Source of the DNA: Benincasa hispida
Taxonomy: Eukaryota; Streptophyta; Magnoliopsida; Cucurbitales; Cucurbitaceae
Reading direction: 5' to 3'
NCBI RefSeq assembly: GCF_009727055.1
Contig: NW_024064458.1
Span: forward strand, 672,283 to 736,282
DNA: 64,000 nt
Every line of letters begins with the position of its first letter. Position 1 is the stretch's first letter. Below are positions 1 through 11,242 of the stretch, in pieces. A program made the position numbers and the translations under genes. A model generated the notes under the pieces. The model made no database searches and was not told the DNA's origin. It was given only the letters and a program-made list of their open reading frames with translations.

Positions 1-1757
1 CATTGCATTGTAAATGGTACTCGATTGTAGCTAAACGATCGTTGATACTCAGCTAGTTTACTAAACGACAAGGGAGGCTTCGCCCAGGTGGTTCAAGACC
101 CGGTTCGCCTGTGAACTGGTTTGCTCGATTGATTAATGTAACGCTAAATCATCCCAGTCCATTAGTCTTTGGTGAATGTGCATAAGATGTATATTTGATT
201 ATATGTCATATCGTATGCCATATAGTTGAAATCCCACCTTAGGTTATGCACTGGTCATGCATCATCTCTATATTGTAAGTATTATGATATAGTAGCTTGT
301 ATGACTTAAATTACATAAGAGCATGCTCATGCATCATATAATATAAGAGTTATATTTATGCATGCATTAAGCATAGACATGCATCATCTTTATATTATAA
401 ATGTTATAGTATAAGGGTGTAGGGAAGCATGTTTGCTTAGTTCATTACCAAGTATATAAGTGTTATAAATAGTAATGAATGAACATTGCATGAAGCATGA
501 CACATAGGTTAAATTTATAAGAGTTATAAATACCAAGTTGTGCATGGCAATGTGAATAGGGTTTTGGTTGTTTCTTTTATAAGTGTTATATGGGAAATTA
601 GAAATAAAATCAATAAGAAAGACATGCATGCAAACTTAGGCTTGAATCATGGTTTTAAAAAGAGTTTTAAAACTTGGTGGAGATAGACCTAAGATCACGG
701 TTCTAATAAGATTAGGAACCTATGGTTTAATCTTTTAATCAGTTTAATAGGATTTAATTGACTAATAAAAGATTAAATATGTACAAAATCTATCTATAAG
801 GGACCTTTTGTCTAAGGCGGGTTCTGTCTAGGCTGGGGTATTTAAGCTGACAGAAACTGAACACCCCTTCCTTAGAACCTACTTGGAATGGTGAATTAGA
901 TAGATTTGATGCATGCATAAAAATTTGAGGGCAATCTATTAAAGAGTTTAATGGGACTACTTGAACTTGTTTAATTTCAAAGACAAATGTTATTATTTAG
1001 CAAATTAAATTGACTCAGATAAAATCAGTCGTCGGATGGTCTAATTTAATGAACCCATAGGTAGAACATTCAGTGGGAGGTACTTGGGTATATGATACTT
1101 CATTTAAACCTCTTCGTGTTTCTCCCTTTATGTTCACACAATGAGATCTATCCCTGGCCTCGTGGCACCCTGGGAGTGTCCCCCTAAAGGATGGTGTTTG
1201 GGTAGGTCAATATCAAGGTGAATGGAGAGAATGTTCATAGTAAGTGGGAGCAGGACGTGCGATAGCATATCCTATGGTCTCTCTCGTTTGGTTGGATAGC
1301 ATTTCTTGCATCGCCTCAAGGCACCTTGGGGATGTCCCCCTATAGGATGGAAGTTTTGCACGATTCTTTATCTGGCCTCCTTTATAGCATAAGGTTGCTT
1401 TAGTCTCTTGTCCTAATAGGATTTTTCCCTACGGTGGGCACATTAGGGCGGGACTCTAAGGCCGAAAATGAGGGGTTACACTTACGCATAATTGTTAAAG
1501 GTTAATAGTTTTGAACCGAAAAATGGTGACTGTTAGAGTCAGTTACAAGGGTTGTTTTTGCCTAATGGTCAGATTGTCTCATCTCAGTAAAGAGGCATCT
1601 GATTACCCCACCGGTGATGTTTGTCCTGCAACGTTAGGGCATCATTGCGAAATAGACGTCTTTTCACTTAAGGTACATGTAAACTATTTTGCTAAAACTA
1701 AAATTCGTGTTAAGTATTGCATAGACTTATTAAGTTTGTTCATTTTTCAGCAACGTA
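1..1757 (+). other. Copia 5' leader (untranslated), element 1
   Basis: No convincing coding sequence is present. The first 130 bases carry TAAACGATCG-like motifs and a 'GGTTC...GGTTCGCC' stretch that recur, inverted, in the leader of the minus element at 21.3-22.0 kb. Bases 230-600 hold degenerate repeats around ATGCATCAT followed by TATATTATAA-like sequence. At about 1130-1360 there are two diverged copies of a module containing 'GTGTCCCCCTA(A/T)AGGATGG'. At 1207-1245 is the motif 'ATCAAGGTGAATG...GTTCATAGTAAG', shared with every other Copia leader here (near 4785, 4940 and, inverted, 20170). This conserved part may be the RNA packaging region; that is inference. Confidence 0.7.
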
Positions 1758-2693
1758 ATGGCTACAGCCACATTAGCTCTATTAAGCACCGACAAACTGA
1801 CTATTGAAAACTATGCTAGTTGGAAACACACAATCATAACCATTTTAATCATCGATAACCTGAGGTTTGTTCTTATGGAGGAGTGTCCTCCTATTCCACC
1901 TCAAAACACCACTCGAAATGTTCGAGAGGCCTATGATTTTTGGACATGGGTGAACAAGAAGGCCCGAGATTACATCTTGGCCAGTCTTAATGACGTTTTG
2001 GCGAAAAAGCATGAGCCTATGGTCTCAGTGCATGAGATCATGGAGTCCCTGCGGGGAATGTTCAGACAACCGTCTGAACAGCTCAAGCACGAAGCTCTTA
2101 AATGCATCTTCAACTCCAAAATGGAGGAAGGCACCTTTTGTTCGTGAACATGTGCTAAATATGATGGTCCACTTCAATGTGGCAGAGATAAACGGGTCAC
2201 ACATGGACGAGGGTAGCCAGGTTGGCATCATCCTGCACTCATTGCTGGATAGCTTCCTACACTTTATTAGTAACACTATATTGAAAAAAGTAGACTATAC
2301 CCTTACAACTCTCCTTAACGATTTGTAGACATTCCAATCCTTGCTGAAAAGTAAGGAGAAGAAGGTTGGTGAGGCAAATGTTGCCTCGTCATCAAAGAAG
2401 TTCCATAAGGGTTCCACCTCAGGAACCAAGTCTGCACCTTCTACTTCTAACACTTCTAAATGGAAGAAAAAGAAGGGTGGTAAGGGGATGGGGAAGGCAC
2501 CTGCTAACCCACAACCTGTCTCCCAGTGGGGAAGGCAACCAGTGCCCGTTGACAAAGGAAAATATTTCCATTGCAACCAAGATGTGAATTGGAAGAGCAA
2601 TTGTCCTCACTGGATAAAGGAGAAGAAGAAGGCTAAGGCCAAATCAAAACAAGGTAAATATGATTTACTAGTTTTGGAAACCTGTTTAGTATA
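1758..2693 (+). pseudogene. Copia gag (UBN2-type), element 1, frameshifted
   Basis: Gag forms the virus-like particle and binds element RNA. The frame opens with MATATLALLS and the typical 'DKLTIENYASWK' segment, followed by 'LNDVLAKKH' and 'IMESLRGMF', as in plant Copia gag. The first frame runs to 2147. A one-base shift near 2140 moves the rest (MMVHFN, SQVGIILHSL) into another frame. A TAG at 2326-2328, probably from CAG, interrupts it again. The RNA-binding knuckle near 2570-2615 is damaged: its first Cys is Tyr and its His is Asn, leaving 'YFHCNQDVNWKSNC'. Not functional. Confidence 0.88.
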
Positions 2694-2716
2694 GAATGAT
2701 GATTCTACCTGGATTA

Positions 2717-3803
2717 TGGATTATTGACTCGGGGGCCACTAATCATGTTTGTTCTTTTTTTTAGGGGATTAGATCATGGCGGCATCTCAAAGTTGGAGAG
2801 ATGACGATGCAAGTAGGCACAAGGCACGTCGTCTCAGTTGTGGCAATGGGAGGGCTCCAGTTGACTTTACAAAAGAAGTTTATCATTTTGAATGATGTAG
2901 TTCTTGAGTTAAAGCGGAACTTGATTTCTGTAAAGTGTCTGATTCAGTGTAATTATACTCTTAATTTTGATTTGAATAAAGTGTTTATTCATAAAGATGG
3001 AGTTGCAATCTGTTCAGGAAATTTGGAAAATAATTGGTATGTGCTAAGGCCATTAGCAACGAGTTCCCTCCATAACATAGAGATGTTTAAAGCTGCCGTA
3101 ACTCAAAATAAACGACAAAAGGTTCTCCTAAAAAAAATTCCCAACTTTGGCACCTTCGATTAGGGCACATCAATCTTAATAAGATTGAGAGGTTGGTGAA
3201 GAATGGCATCTAAGTAAGTTAGAGGAAAATTCTTTACCGGTGTGTGAATCTTGCCTTGAAGACAAGATGACTCAAAGACCTTTTACTAGAAAAGATTATC
3301 GAGCCAAAGAGCCTCTAGAGTTAGTGCATTCTGACCTTTGTGGTCTGGTGAATGTGCGAACTAGGGGAGGCTATAAGTATTTCATCACTTTTACTGATCA
3401 GTACTCTTGGTATGGGTATGTTCATTTGATGCAACTGAAGTCTAAATCCTTTGAAAAGTTCAGAGAGTTTAAGGCTGAAGTTGAAAACACATTGGATAGA
3501 CGGATTAAAACACTTCGATCGGATCGAGGTGGAGAGTTTTTGGATTCTAAGTTCTATAACTATATGATAGAACATGGAATCGTTTCCTAACTCTCAGCAT
3601 CGGGTACACCTCAGCAGAATGGTGTAGCGGAGAGGAGAAACAGAACCTTGTTGGACATGGTTTGGTCGATGATGAGTTACGCTTCCTTACCAGACTCGTT
3701 TTGGGGTTTTGCAGTGGAGACTGTAGTGTATATCCTCAACTATGTTCCTTCCAAGAGTGTTGCGAGAACACCTTTGGAGTTGTGGAACGGCCGTAAAGGA
3801 GAA
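2717..3803 (+). pseudogene. Copia protease and integrase fragment, element 1
   Basis: The aspartic protease active site is visible at 2717-2755 (WIIDSGATNHVC). The frame then shifts, and the GAG-pre-integrase part continues at 2801-3163 and just beyond it (LWHLRLGHIN). The integrase zinc-binding HHCC ends in CESC near 3243. The catalytic core has its first Asp in 'HSDLCG' and its second in 'LRSDRGGEF'. A TAA near 3588, probably from CAA, precedes the third acidic residue, the Glu in '[10 protein letters not shown]'. The frame ends abruptly near 3803, inside the region after '[11 protein letters not shown]'. The catalytic triad is present, but the stops, frameshifts and lost RT make it inactive. 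Confidence 0.9.
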
Positions 3804-4691
3804 AAGGACTATAGTTTAAATGTTGCATACGATCTGATATTAAAACTATAGGTTATAAATATAATATGATAAGTTAGTTATTATATTTATTTATAATTAA
3901 ACAATTATGATATCATTATTGATGGGTTTCTCCATAACCATACATGAAAGTGGGAGGCTGCATTCAGTTTTCATAACTGATGGATAAAATGAAAATAGTT
4001 TTCATTTTGCTAGAGAATCGAATATCGCTTCAAAAGTCGTACACTGCCTATTGTTTAGCTAATTAGAGCCTACACGACAGCTCAAGTGTTTTTCCTAAAC
4101 AATCGTGTACACATGCATCTACCTAAACGATCGTATAACTTTTACTAAGTGATCGCACACCCGAGCGAGATTGACTAAACGATCGTCTAAACAATCATAC
4201 CCGATTACCTAAACAATCATGTACCTTTACTAAACAATCAAGCACCAGTCTATACGATAGACTCTAAACTCTCCCACTTGCTTGGTCATTTAATACGATC
4301 GTAGTTTCCTCCTTCCCTTTACAAAATCCAACAGAGCCCACACCTCCTGGATTCTCACTTCGAGAATATCAAGGTCACTAAGTGGTGGTGTCCTCCTTGC
4401 TGCTTGTTTGTGGAAAAGACGGTTCATTTGCTGAACGAGAGCGAGAGACTTGGGTAGATGATCACAACAACAATGAGGTGTTGTTCTTAACGAGAGCAAG
4501 AGATAAATAGAGGAAGAGTTCTTCAAAGGTATGTCTCACATTCCTTTGTATTTAAGTTTTCAAAGCATGTCGTAATTTGTTCCAAAATGCATAACTTGTA
4601 TGTATGTTTTTGAATGCTTGTAATTCTGTCACAATGAATTTGGAACAATCTTGCTTCTGCTCATAGGTACTCTTTTATAAGAGTTCCTTCA
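3804..4691 (+). mobile_element. Copia LTR, 3' part only (5' LTR remnant of element 2)
   Basis: From 'AAAAGGACTATAG' at 3804 the sequence matches the middle and 3' part of the Copia LTR at 38321-40339, including 'GGTTATAAATATAATATG' and the terminal TTCCTTCA at 4684-4691. It also matches the inverted LTR at 49.8-51.2 kb. Its 5' half is missing because of the junction with element 1. Bases 4040-4270 contain many intact and decayed TAAACGATCGT motifs. Short reverse-strand reading frames here are incidental. Confidence 0.8.
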
Positions 4692-5557
4692 CTAAGATGT
4701 TCACACCGTGAGATCCATGTGATTTCGTGTCGATTATACCTTGATTGCTCCATTCAGAGAGTTTGTGCATGGGATCAAGATCAAGGTGAATGAAGGGAAG
4801 TTGTTCAATGTAAAATAAAATCTATGATATATTGATTTCAACTCTCACATCCCTAGAAAGTTCACACCGTGTGGTCCATACAACGCTTCATGTCAATTAT
4901 ACCTCGACTGCTCCATTCGAAAAGTGTTTGTATGGATCAAGATCAAGGTGAATAGGGAAGTAGTTCATAGTAAGTTGGTGAAGAATATGTGTCAACGTGT
5001 CCTATGGTTTCTTCTGTTTGTTTGGACTGTGAGATTCCTATGTTGCGCCTGCTTGTCGTCTTTATGTTAGCCATGCTAGTCATTTAACGATGGCTATCCC
5101 CTCGGAGGGTTGTAACATAGGACTCGGAACAACTCAAACTCTATAAATGAATAGGATTTCTTAGGTCATTTTCCAACCTTGACTATCCAGTTCGATAGCA
5201 TTGTTGGGGGCAACCTCTGAGGTCTGAAAATGGAGGGTTACACTTACAGAATTACTAAAGTGTTAGTAAGTTCTGACTAAAAACGGTAGCTAGATGACTA
5301 TCGGAGTATGAGTTATTCTGAAGATAGTGTTTAGTCGATAATGTCTTGCTTTAGTAAAGGAGTAATTGATTGCCCCTCGGTAGCGCTTATTCTGACTCAC
5401 TATAGTAAGCAAAGGAGTAATTGATTGCCCTTCGGTAGCGCTTTTTCTGACTCAATATGGTATTGTTGCAAAAATGATGAATTTTAGGGTACATTATTAC
5501 TTTGCAAAAACATGATTGGGTTTAAAAGCAGTTGACTGATAAAATTTGTTTATATTA
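4692..5557 (+). other. Copia leader, element 2, with duplicated modules
   Basis: Noncoding. Two diverged copies of a module of about 165 bp begin at about 4698 and 4860. Each starts with GTTCACACCGTG and contains 'GATCAAGATCAAGGTGAAT' and a GTTCA box. The same motifs occur in the leaders at 1.1 kb and, inverted, at 20.1-20.4 kb. The primer site expected right after the LTR (TGGTATCAGAGC) is not recognisable, so this copy probably could not prime reverse transcription. A 55-bp tandem duplication closes the leader. Confidence 0.72.
5356..5465 (+). repeat. 55-bp tandem duplication in Copia leader
   Basis: Two adjacent copies start with 'AAAGGAGTAATTGATTGCCC' at 5356 and 5411 and continue with CGGTAGCGCTT and TCTGACTCA. 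They differ at a few bases. A single diverged version of the same motif lies at about 1589-1610 in the leader of element 1 (GAGGCATCTGATTACCCC), so the duplication is specific to this copy. Confidence 0.85.
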
Positions 5558-6421
5558 ATGACGAGTTATTTAGTACAACTATTGGCTTCTGATAAACTTA
5601 CCGGGGATAACTATGCTACGTGGATATCAAACTTAAATACAATACTGGTGATAGATGAACTAAGGTTCAAATTAAAGAGGAGTGTCCTCCCGCTCCTAGC
5701 TCAAATGCAAACCAAAATGTTTAGGATGTATACGACAGATGGATCAGGGCTAACGAAAAAGCTCGTGCCTATATTCTAGTCAGCATATCTGATGTATTGG
5801 CCAAGAAACATGAGAGCATGAGTACTACCAAGTAGATTATGGAATCTTTGCATGGGATGTTTGGACAACTGTCCTTCTCCGAGGCATGATACAATCAAAT
5901 TTGTTTATAACTGTCGTATGAAAAAATGGGCCTCTGTTAGAAAACATGTCTTGGAAATGATGGTCCATTTCATCGTGGCAAAAGTAAACGGTGCTATCAT
6001 TGATGAGAAGAGTCAAGTTGGTTTTATTCTTCAATCTCTTTCGAAGAGTTTCTTTCAGTTCTGTACAAACGCACTGATGAATAAAATAGAGTATAACTTG
6101 ACTACGCTTCTCAATGAGCTTCAGGCTTATCAGACCATTATGAGAGCAAAAGGACCGAAACCATAGGTAAATGTTACTACTGCAAAAAAAGGAGGATCAT
6201 CCTCTAAAAGGCCTAATATTGCTTCTTCTTCAAAGAGTAAAAGTATTTTAGTAAAGAAGAGCAAAGAGAAAGGGAAAAAGAAACCTATTGGCAGAATTGG
6301 AAAGGCAAATGCTGCAAATAAAGGAAAATGTTTCCACTGCAATGAAAAAGGGCAGTGGAAGAGAAACTGCCCACAATACCTTACGGAGAAAAGAGCAGAG
6401 AAAGCAAGACAAGGAAACTAG
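5558..6421 (+). pseudogene. Copia gag, gag-only element 2
   Basis: The start is ATG at 5558, giving MTSYLVQLLASDKLTGDNY, homologous to the gags at 1758 and 19681. A frameshift occurs near 5675. A TAG at 5833-5835 replaces the Gln expected before 'IMESL'; the minus copy at 19403-19405 has the same stop. Later frames give 'MMVHFIVAKVNGA', 'SQVGFILQSLSKSF' and the lysine-rich linker. The zinc knuckle at about 6329-6373 keeps three Cys but has Gln for His (CFHCNEKGQWKRNC). No protease, integrase or reverse transcriptase follows. A noncoding tail starts at once, and the same order is seen in the minus copies. Confidence 0.88.
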
Positions 6422-7634
6422 TTCCTTGTAAACTCCAAGTTTTGAATAAAAGAGAATTTCTTAGAACAACCAGTGGGAGATGCAGTTGCTGTTGAAAAAT
6501 AAACTTGTTTACTTTTGTTATTATAATGAAAGTTATCTTATCTTTTGTAAAGAACATATTGTATACATTTTTTGTTATAAATAAAATGTTCATAGCAAAA
6601 GTTGTATTTGTTCTACATTATAGTAACTTCTGCTAGAACCAACCAAGTTAAAAGCCATTTGCAAATATTTAGATATTTAAAAACGACTATAAATCAATAA
6701 AGGAAAATAATTATTTAATCTAAGTAATAAGTTTAGAACACTTGATGAGTTCAAGGTGTATAAAACTTGTTAGGTAAAATAAATCTCAAATACTTTGATT
6801 GAATCAAAGTAAAGAAGATAGAGAGTTTGAGATTTCCAGGGCTATTTTGATAGAATATGAAATTCAATGAAAACTCTCTACACCTAGTTGCCTTAATTGT
6901 TTTGAACATCATTCAAATTTTAAGGTATTTTCTGAAACTCTATATGAGATGTGGAGAACTCATAAAAGTTGTTTATGATATGTAAATGATGTTTACATAA
7001 TTCAGAAATCTGAAATAGATCGGCAATTGTGTTAGTGTCGAAACCTTAAGTATTGGAATACAGTTCAAATAGCATGCAACTATAGGCAACCCAAAATTAA
7101 GTGTTTGTGTTGACAAAATACCAAATTTTATGGAAAAATATACGAGATCGTCATGTATTATTTGTATTCAATAAAAGAAAGTGTATATCAATAAGAGTTA
7201 TTGATCAAAGTTGATATTGTAACAAAAGTTGTTTAGATAGGAATGTATAACAACCTAGCCATAATTTGAGTGGAAACTCAAGTCATCAAATCTCGGTGAT
7301 GGCATCGGGAAATAAAGAGTTGTGAAGATAAGATGCATTCCCTATATATTTTAATGAGAAATCCATAGTATACTAAAGTGTTTACAACAATCCTCTTGGC
7401 TAAAGTATTTGAGGATCACCTAGTGAGACTAAGATTACGAGTTAGATAATCTAGGGTAAGTGGAAGAAAAACCCATAGGGTATGTGATACCTAAGGATGG
7501 GTATGTGATACCTAAAAGAAAAACCATGGGTATGTGATACCTTAGTTTATTGTATTTCTCTGTAAAACTTGAAAACTCAAACATTGTGTATTCATATATG
7601 TGTTACCACTGAAGTTTTAGTTCCAGTGGGAGTT
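6422..7634 (+). other. Noncoding post-gag tail of gag-only Copia element 2
   Basis: Pol would lie here in an autonomous element. Instead there are about 1.2 kb of AT-rich noncoding sequence. It opens with a polypurine-like CAGTGGGAGATG at about 6471-6482 and contains 'TTTGCAAATATTTAGATATT' at about 6658-6677. Both landmarks occur in the same order in the minus copy at 18199-18865 and, less perfectly, in 24118-24775. Near the 3' end it has a remnant of the RNase H C-terminus and three copies of GGTATGTGATACC between 7480 and 7545. It ends with the polypurine tract CCAGTGGGAGTT just before the LTR start at 7635. Confidence 0.75.
7384..7449 (+). pseudogene. RNase H C-terminal remnant in gag-only tail
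   Basis: A 21-codon stretch ending in TAA reads TTILLAKVFEDHLVRLRL.... It aligns with the end of RNase H in the full element (LTAKVFEGHMESLGL, about 38140-38180). It is all that is left of pol, directly upstream of the 3' polypurine region. The two minus copies keep the same stretch at 18355-18417 and 24291-24343. This shows that the gag-only family arose by one large deletion between gag and the very end of RNase H. A retained RNA function for this stretch is possible but unproven. Confidence 0.65.
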
Positions 7635-7725
7635 TGTTGGGTTTTATGTCCTAAAACTCGTGGTTTGTAAACAATAAATTTATTCTATAAATCAATAGTT
7701 GTTATTGAAGACTCAATAACAATTA
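7635..7725 (+). mobile_element. Start of Copia 3' LTR, truncated
   Basis: The LTR begins TGTTGGGTTTTATGTCC right after the polypurine tract, matching the inverted LTR ends at 18198 and 24117. Similarity to those LTRs stops near 7715-7725, where leader sequence of a minus-strand Copia element takes over. The exact breakpoint was not resolved. Confidence 0.7.
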
Positions 7726-7949
7726 CTTGCCGCGAAAACATGAGCCCTTACAATCAAAATGTAAAGAAAACAATATTATAAATCTATGCCCTATCCCGAA
7801 AACATCCATCAATGAAAACGCATTCAACAAAAAGCCATTCATCACCTGAATTTAAACAGAATGCAGCAGATCAAAAATACCCACCAACACTGTAAAATTA
7901 AATCATAAAAATTGGGAATTTGGGATCAAGTCAAGGCTCTGATGCCAAT
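7726..7949 (-). other. Minus Copia leader fragment with tRNA-Met primer site
   Basis: On the minus strand the LTR that ends at 7950 is followed by a two-base spacer and the primer site TGGCATCAGAGCC (7935-7947), one base off the standard initiator tRNA-Met site TGGTATCAGAGC. The remaining bases look like Copia leader and are cut off near 7725 where the plus element begins. No coding sequence was seen. Confidence 0.75.
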
Positions 7950-10380
7950 TGAAAGAACCCTTGTGAAGGGGATTAGAACGAAAGTGGATCATCCCATAAA
8001 CACAATCGATTAAAAAAAAATTACAGTACATGCATTAGGTAAAAAAAAATATACAACATGCTTAAAAAAACAAAAGGTTAGGAAACCTTACCCTTGAATA
8101 TGTTCTTAAAAAAGAAACCCATGAAGACAACCACAAAAGAGACCTTGATATTCTCTGGTGAGAATCTAAGAGGTGCGGATTGCGAGAGGTTTTAGGATTA
8201 AAGGAGAAGGAAGAAAGAATTGAAGGAAAAACCTGGGACGGCAAAAAACTTTTTAGAGAAAACACTTACGTTCTATGTGTCTCTAACATTTTTCTCTATC
8301 TTTTTTGCAGGTATTTGAAAGAGACCCCTCCACCACTTTTTTACGTGAGTGTTGGAGAGAAGAAAGTGGGGAGGGAGTTATATTTTAAAAATAAATAAAT
8401 AATAAGAAAAATTATTTAAATAATAAAATAATAAATAATTTTAATTTGAAATTAAAATTATAACAAAAATATGTAATAACCAACTTATTATATATTATGC
8501 AATCATATGTTATATCATATATAACATATAATATATAGTTCAAAATTGTATCATATAGAATATATAACCTATAGTTTATTTTCTCTTTCTTATGGTATTT
8601 AATATAAATCATATTTACATTCATTTTTAATTATATGAATCTAATTCATATAATTAACATTTGAATTAATTCCTCTCATAAATTCTTTATATTATAATGT
8701 ATCAAATGTATTATAGTAATTATATCATATTAATTACATAAACTTAATTATATCATATATAATTAATTCCCTCAATTAATTTGAACAATTCAAATTAATC
8801 AAAAACTTGATTCTCTTAAAATTCGATGAGCTACTGAGGGGACCTCATGGACCTGTAACTTGAAGCTCCAACGGTTCGTGAATAATGAATTAAACTCATC
8901 AATTAAGTTATTCACCATCAGTTAAATATCGGGCACTCCACTAAAGACCGACAGCTGTACTCTTCACACTATAGATATATTTTTTGTTCATTGGATATAA
9001 CCAATCCATATTATGACGACCCTTCAAAAAATACTCGTAAGTACACTGGGTCAAATTACCATTTTGCCCCTATAGTTACATCTAACTCCTTAAGTACCAC
9101 TGATTCCTTTAATGAACAATAAATTATAGTCCCACTATGACTAACCCCTCTTCGGCCAAGAGAGGGTGTGGTGCCTCAATGTTTAAGCTCCGAAATCAAC
9201 CCTTAGGGAGCAATTTATCTACTTTCCCAACATTGGGGAAGGAGTGAATTTCGTCTATTGAAGTTGTGTTCCCAGCTCCCTCAACTAGACAAAACCCTCA
9301 GAATGGTAGGCATGTTGAGTCGGCGATCTAGCCGCTCTCATCCATACAAATCAAAAGACCACCTTCATAGGCAGAGTTCACAACTCGCTCAGGATTCAGG
9401 TCATGTTACCTATGGTCATCCTGATGAAATGGAAGTCTCTATTAAGAACGGTGTTATATAATGAGACTACTTATTTCATGGTCTAATCTTAGATAAACTC
9501 CTTTGTATAGAATATCCTCATTCACATGTCTCCACATGAATGATCAGGATCAGATCTAGCACTTAAGGTATCCAGCCTTATCCATCGACTACAAACCATT
9601 TAGGTTATCACTTAAAACATGATCCATCCGTATCTCTCTACATACATGTTTAAGTTAAAAGATAACCATGGAAATTAGTTTATTGGTTTGTGATTAATGC
9701 AACAAAAATTATAATGAAATATCATATATTTTATTAAATAAGTTGTCACACCTCGTCTCAGACTACTCTCTGAGCCTAGGAAAGGACATGACTGCAGCAG
9801 TTATCAACCCTTTTGTTGACACTTACTGCCTAATAACTCTTGTGGAAATAACTTTGATACCAATGTACAAATTCAACAACCATCTGATTAAGTCAAGAAG
9901 GCAAACAACAACTGATTAAGTAGGCCCATTTTATTACAACAATGTAATGTTTATACAACTCCAGGACTTAACTACAAAGTTTACAACGACAACTGTAAAA
10001 CCCTCCGGAAGTGTAACTGTGGCTCGTGGCAGACCTTGACCTTAGCAACACACTAGAACTCTTCACTACCTGGGAAGAAAATATGAAATAACAGAATGAG
10101 CTTCACAAAGCTCAGTGAGTGGTAAGAAACTTCTAGAGTCTATTTCAACTCATAAATAACAAGCATATCATAAATACGAGGTTAGTACCCAAACCTCCTT
10201 CTCTGAATGAGTCTAGTCTCATCTCTATCTTCGCACATGGTAGATAGCTAAACTGATAACTACTTAGAATGAGTCTATTTTCTACCTACACATACGGTAG
10301 ATAGTTAACTAATCATGAATGCTTACTCTGTTGCACTCCCTTTTGTTCCCAATGTCTTCTATGTGCACATAACTCTCCAC

Positions 10381-10418
10381 CTGTCTCTTATACACATCTA
10401 GATGTGTATAAGAGACAG
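10381..10418. other. Nextera mate-pair junction adapter (assembly artefact)
   Basis: These 38 bases are CTGTCTCTTATACACATCT followed directly by its reverse complement AGATGTGTATAAGAGACAG. This is exactly the Tn5 mosaic-end junction left by Nextera mate-pair libraries. It is not plant DNA. It breaks the minisatellite of solo LTR A1: the sister copy at about 17100-17340 (inverted) runs through the equivalent place without it. Translation across it produces the well-known false peptide SYTHLDVYKRQ. Confidence 0.98.
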
Positions 10419-11242
10419 GCTCAGACGCTAGGCCCGTCGGCCCTCTGACCATCCCATACGAGGATCCTCCCACAGGCTCAGGAACTAGACCTCTCGGTCC
10501 CCTGACCATCCCGTGAGGTTTTGCTTTTGGGATCAGGAACTAGGTCTATTGGACCCCTGACCATCCCGATCACATAATCTCATTCTCAAGATAGATAATC
10601 ATTCATAAAATAAGCATATACAATTTACTTAAAAGATATGCTTAAGACTTAAAGGAAATTACCACTCACCTTGGTCGTTTAGGAACCTTTCTTTCTAGAA
10701 GTTCCTTGGTCTTCCCGGGCTCCTCTTTTGAACCCTAAATTTCAGATCCAACTTAAAGCTCAGACTACTCATAGTTCTAAGCTTTATCTCGAGTTACTTC
10801 CTTCTACAAGTTTGCTCTCAAAATGTCTCAGGAAGCTTACCTCAAAATCTTAGATTGGACCTCCTCGTGGTTTGGCCGGAATCTTCAAAACATCAAGACT
10901 GGCCCAGCTTACCCAATAGCTCGACCCCTCTATTTTGTCATCATTCCTCAGCCTGATTCCTTGGAGCTTCTTCTCCGGTAGCCCTACCCTGAAAACTAAA
11001 CTCTCTTATCTTTCAAGTGGCTTTGGAATCATGCGAAACGCATGAGTATTTTGGGAGAACTCCTCGTCCTAATTTGATGCTACTTCTTGTTCTTTCTATT
11101 CGGCAGCATCTCTCCTTTTGGAACCTCTTGACCAACGCATGGTCTTGCTACCAATGCATAGTCTCCTCCCAATTAGGCCTTATACACTCTTTTTTTATGT
11201 CTTAGAAAGAGAATTTGAGTTCTCATCTGAAGTCCTTGCCCC

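Larger units (their letters stand above)
1..3803 (+). mobile_element. Ty1/Copia retrotransposon 1, internal region, truncated at both ends
   Basis: This is a sense-strand Copia internal region in canonical order: leader, gag, protease, GAG-pre-integrase, integrase. The 5' LTR and primer site lie left of the window. On the right, the integrase reading frame runs straight into the middle of a Copia LTR at about 3804, so reverse transcriptase, RNase H and the 5' half of the 3' LTR are gone. The junction lies in a short A/G-rich stretch, as expected for illegitimate recombination. Several frameshifts and stops show that it is dead. The class is certain from the motifs. The lineage within Copia was not determined. 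Confidence 0.9.

Noticed and set aside
10309..10509. Minus-strand 66-aa frame containing SYTHLDVYKRQ
   Set aside because: The peptide segment is the translation of the Nextera junction adapter, and the rest is LTR minisatellite. The minus frame at 63195-63506 is rejected for the same reason.
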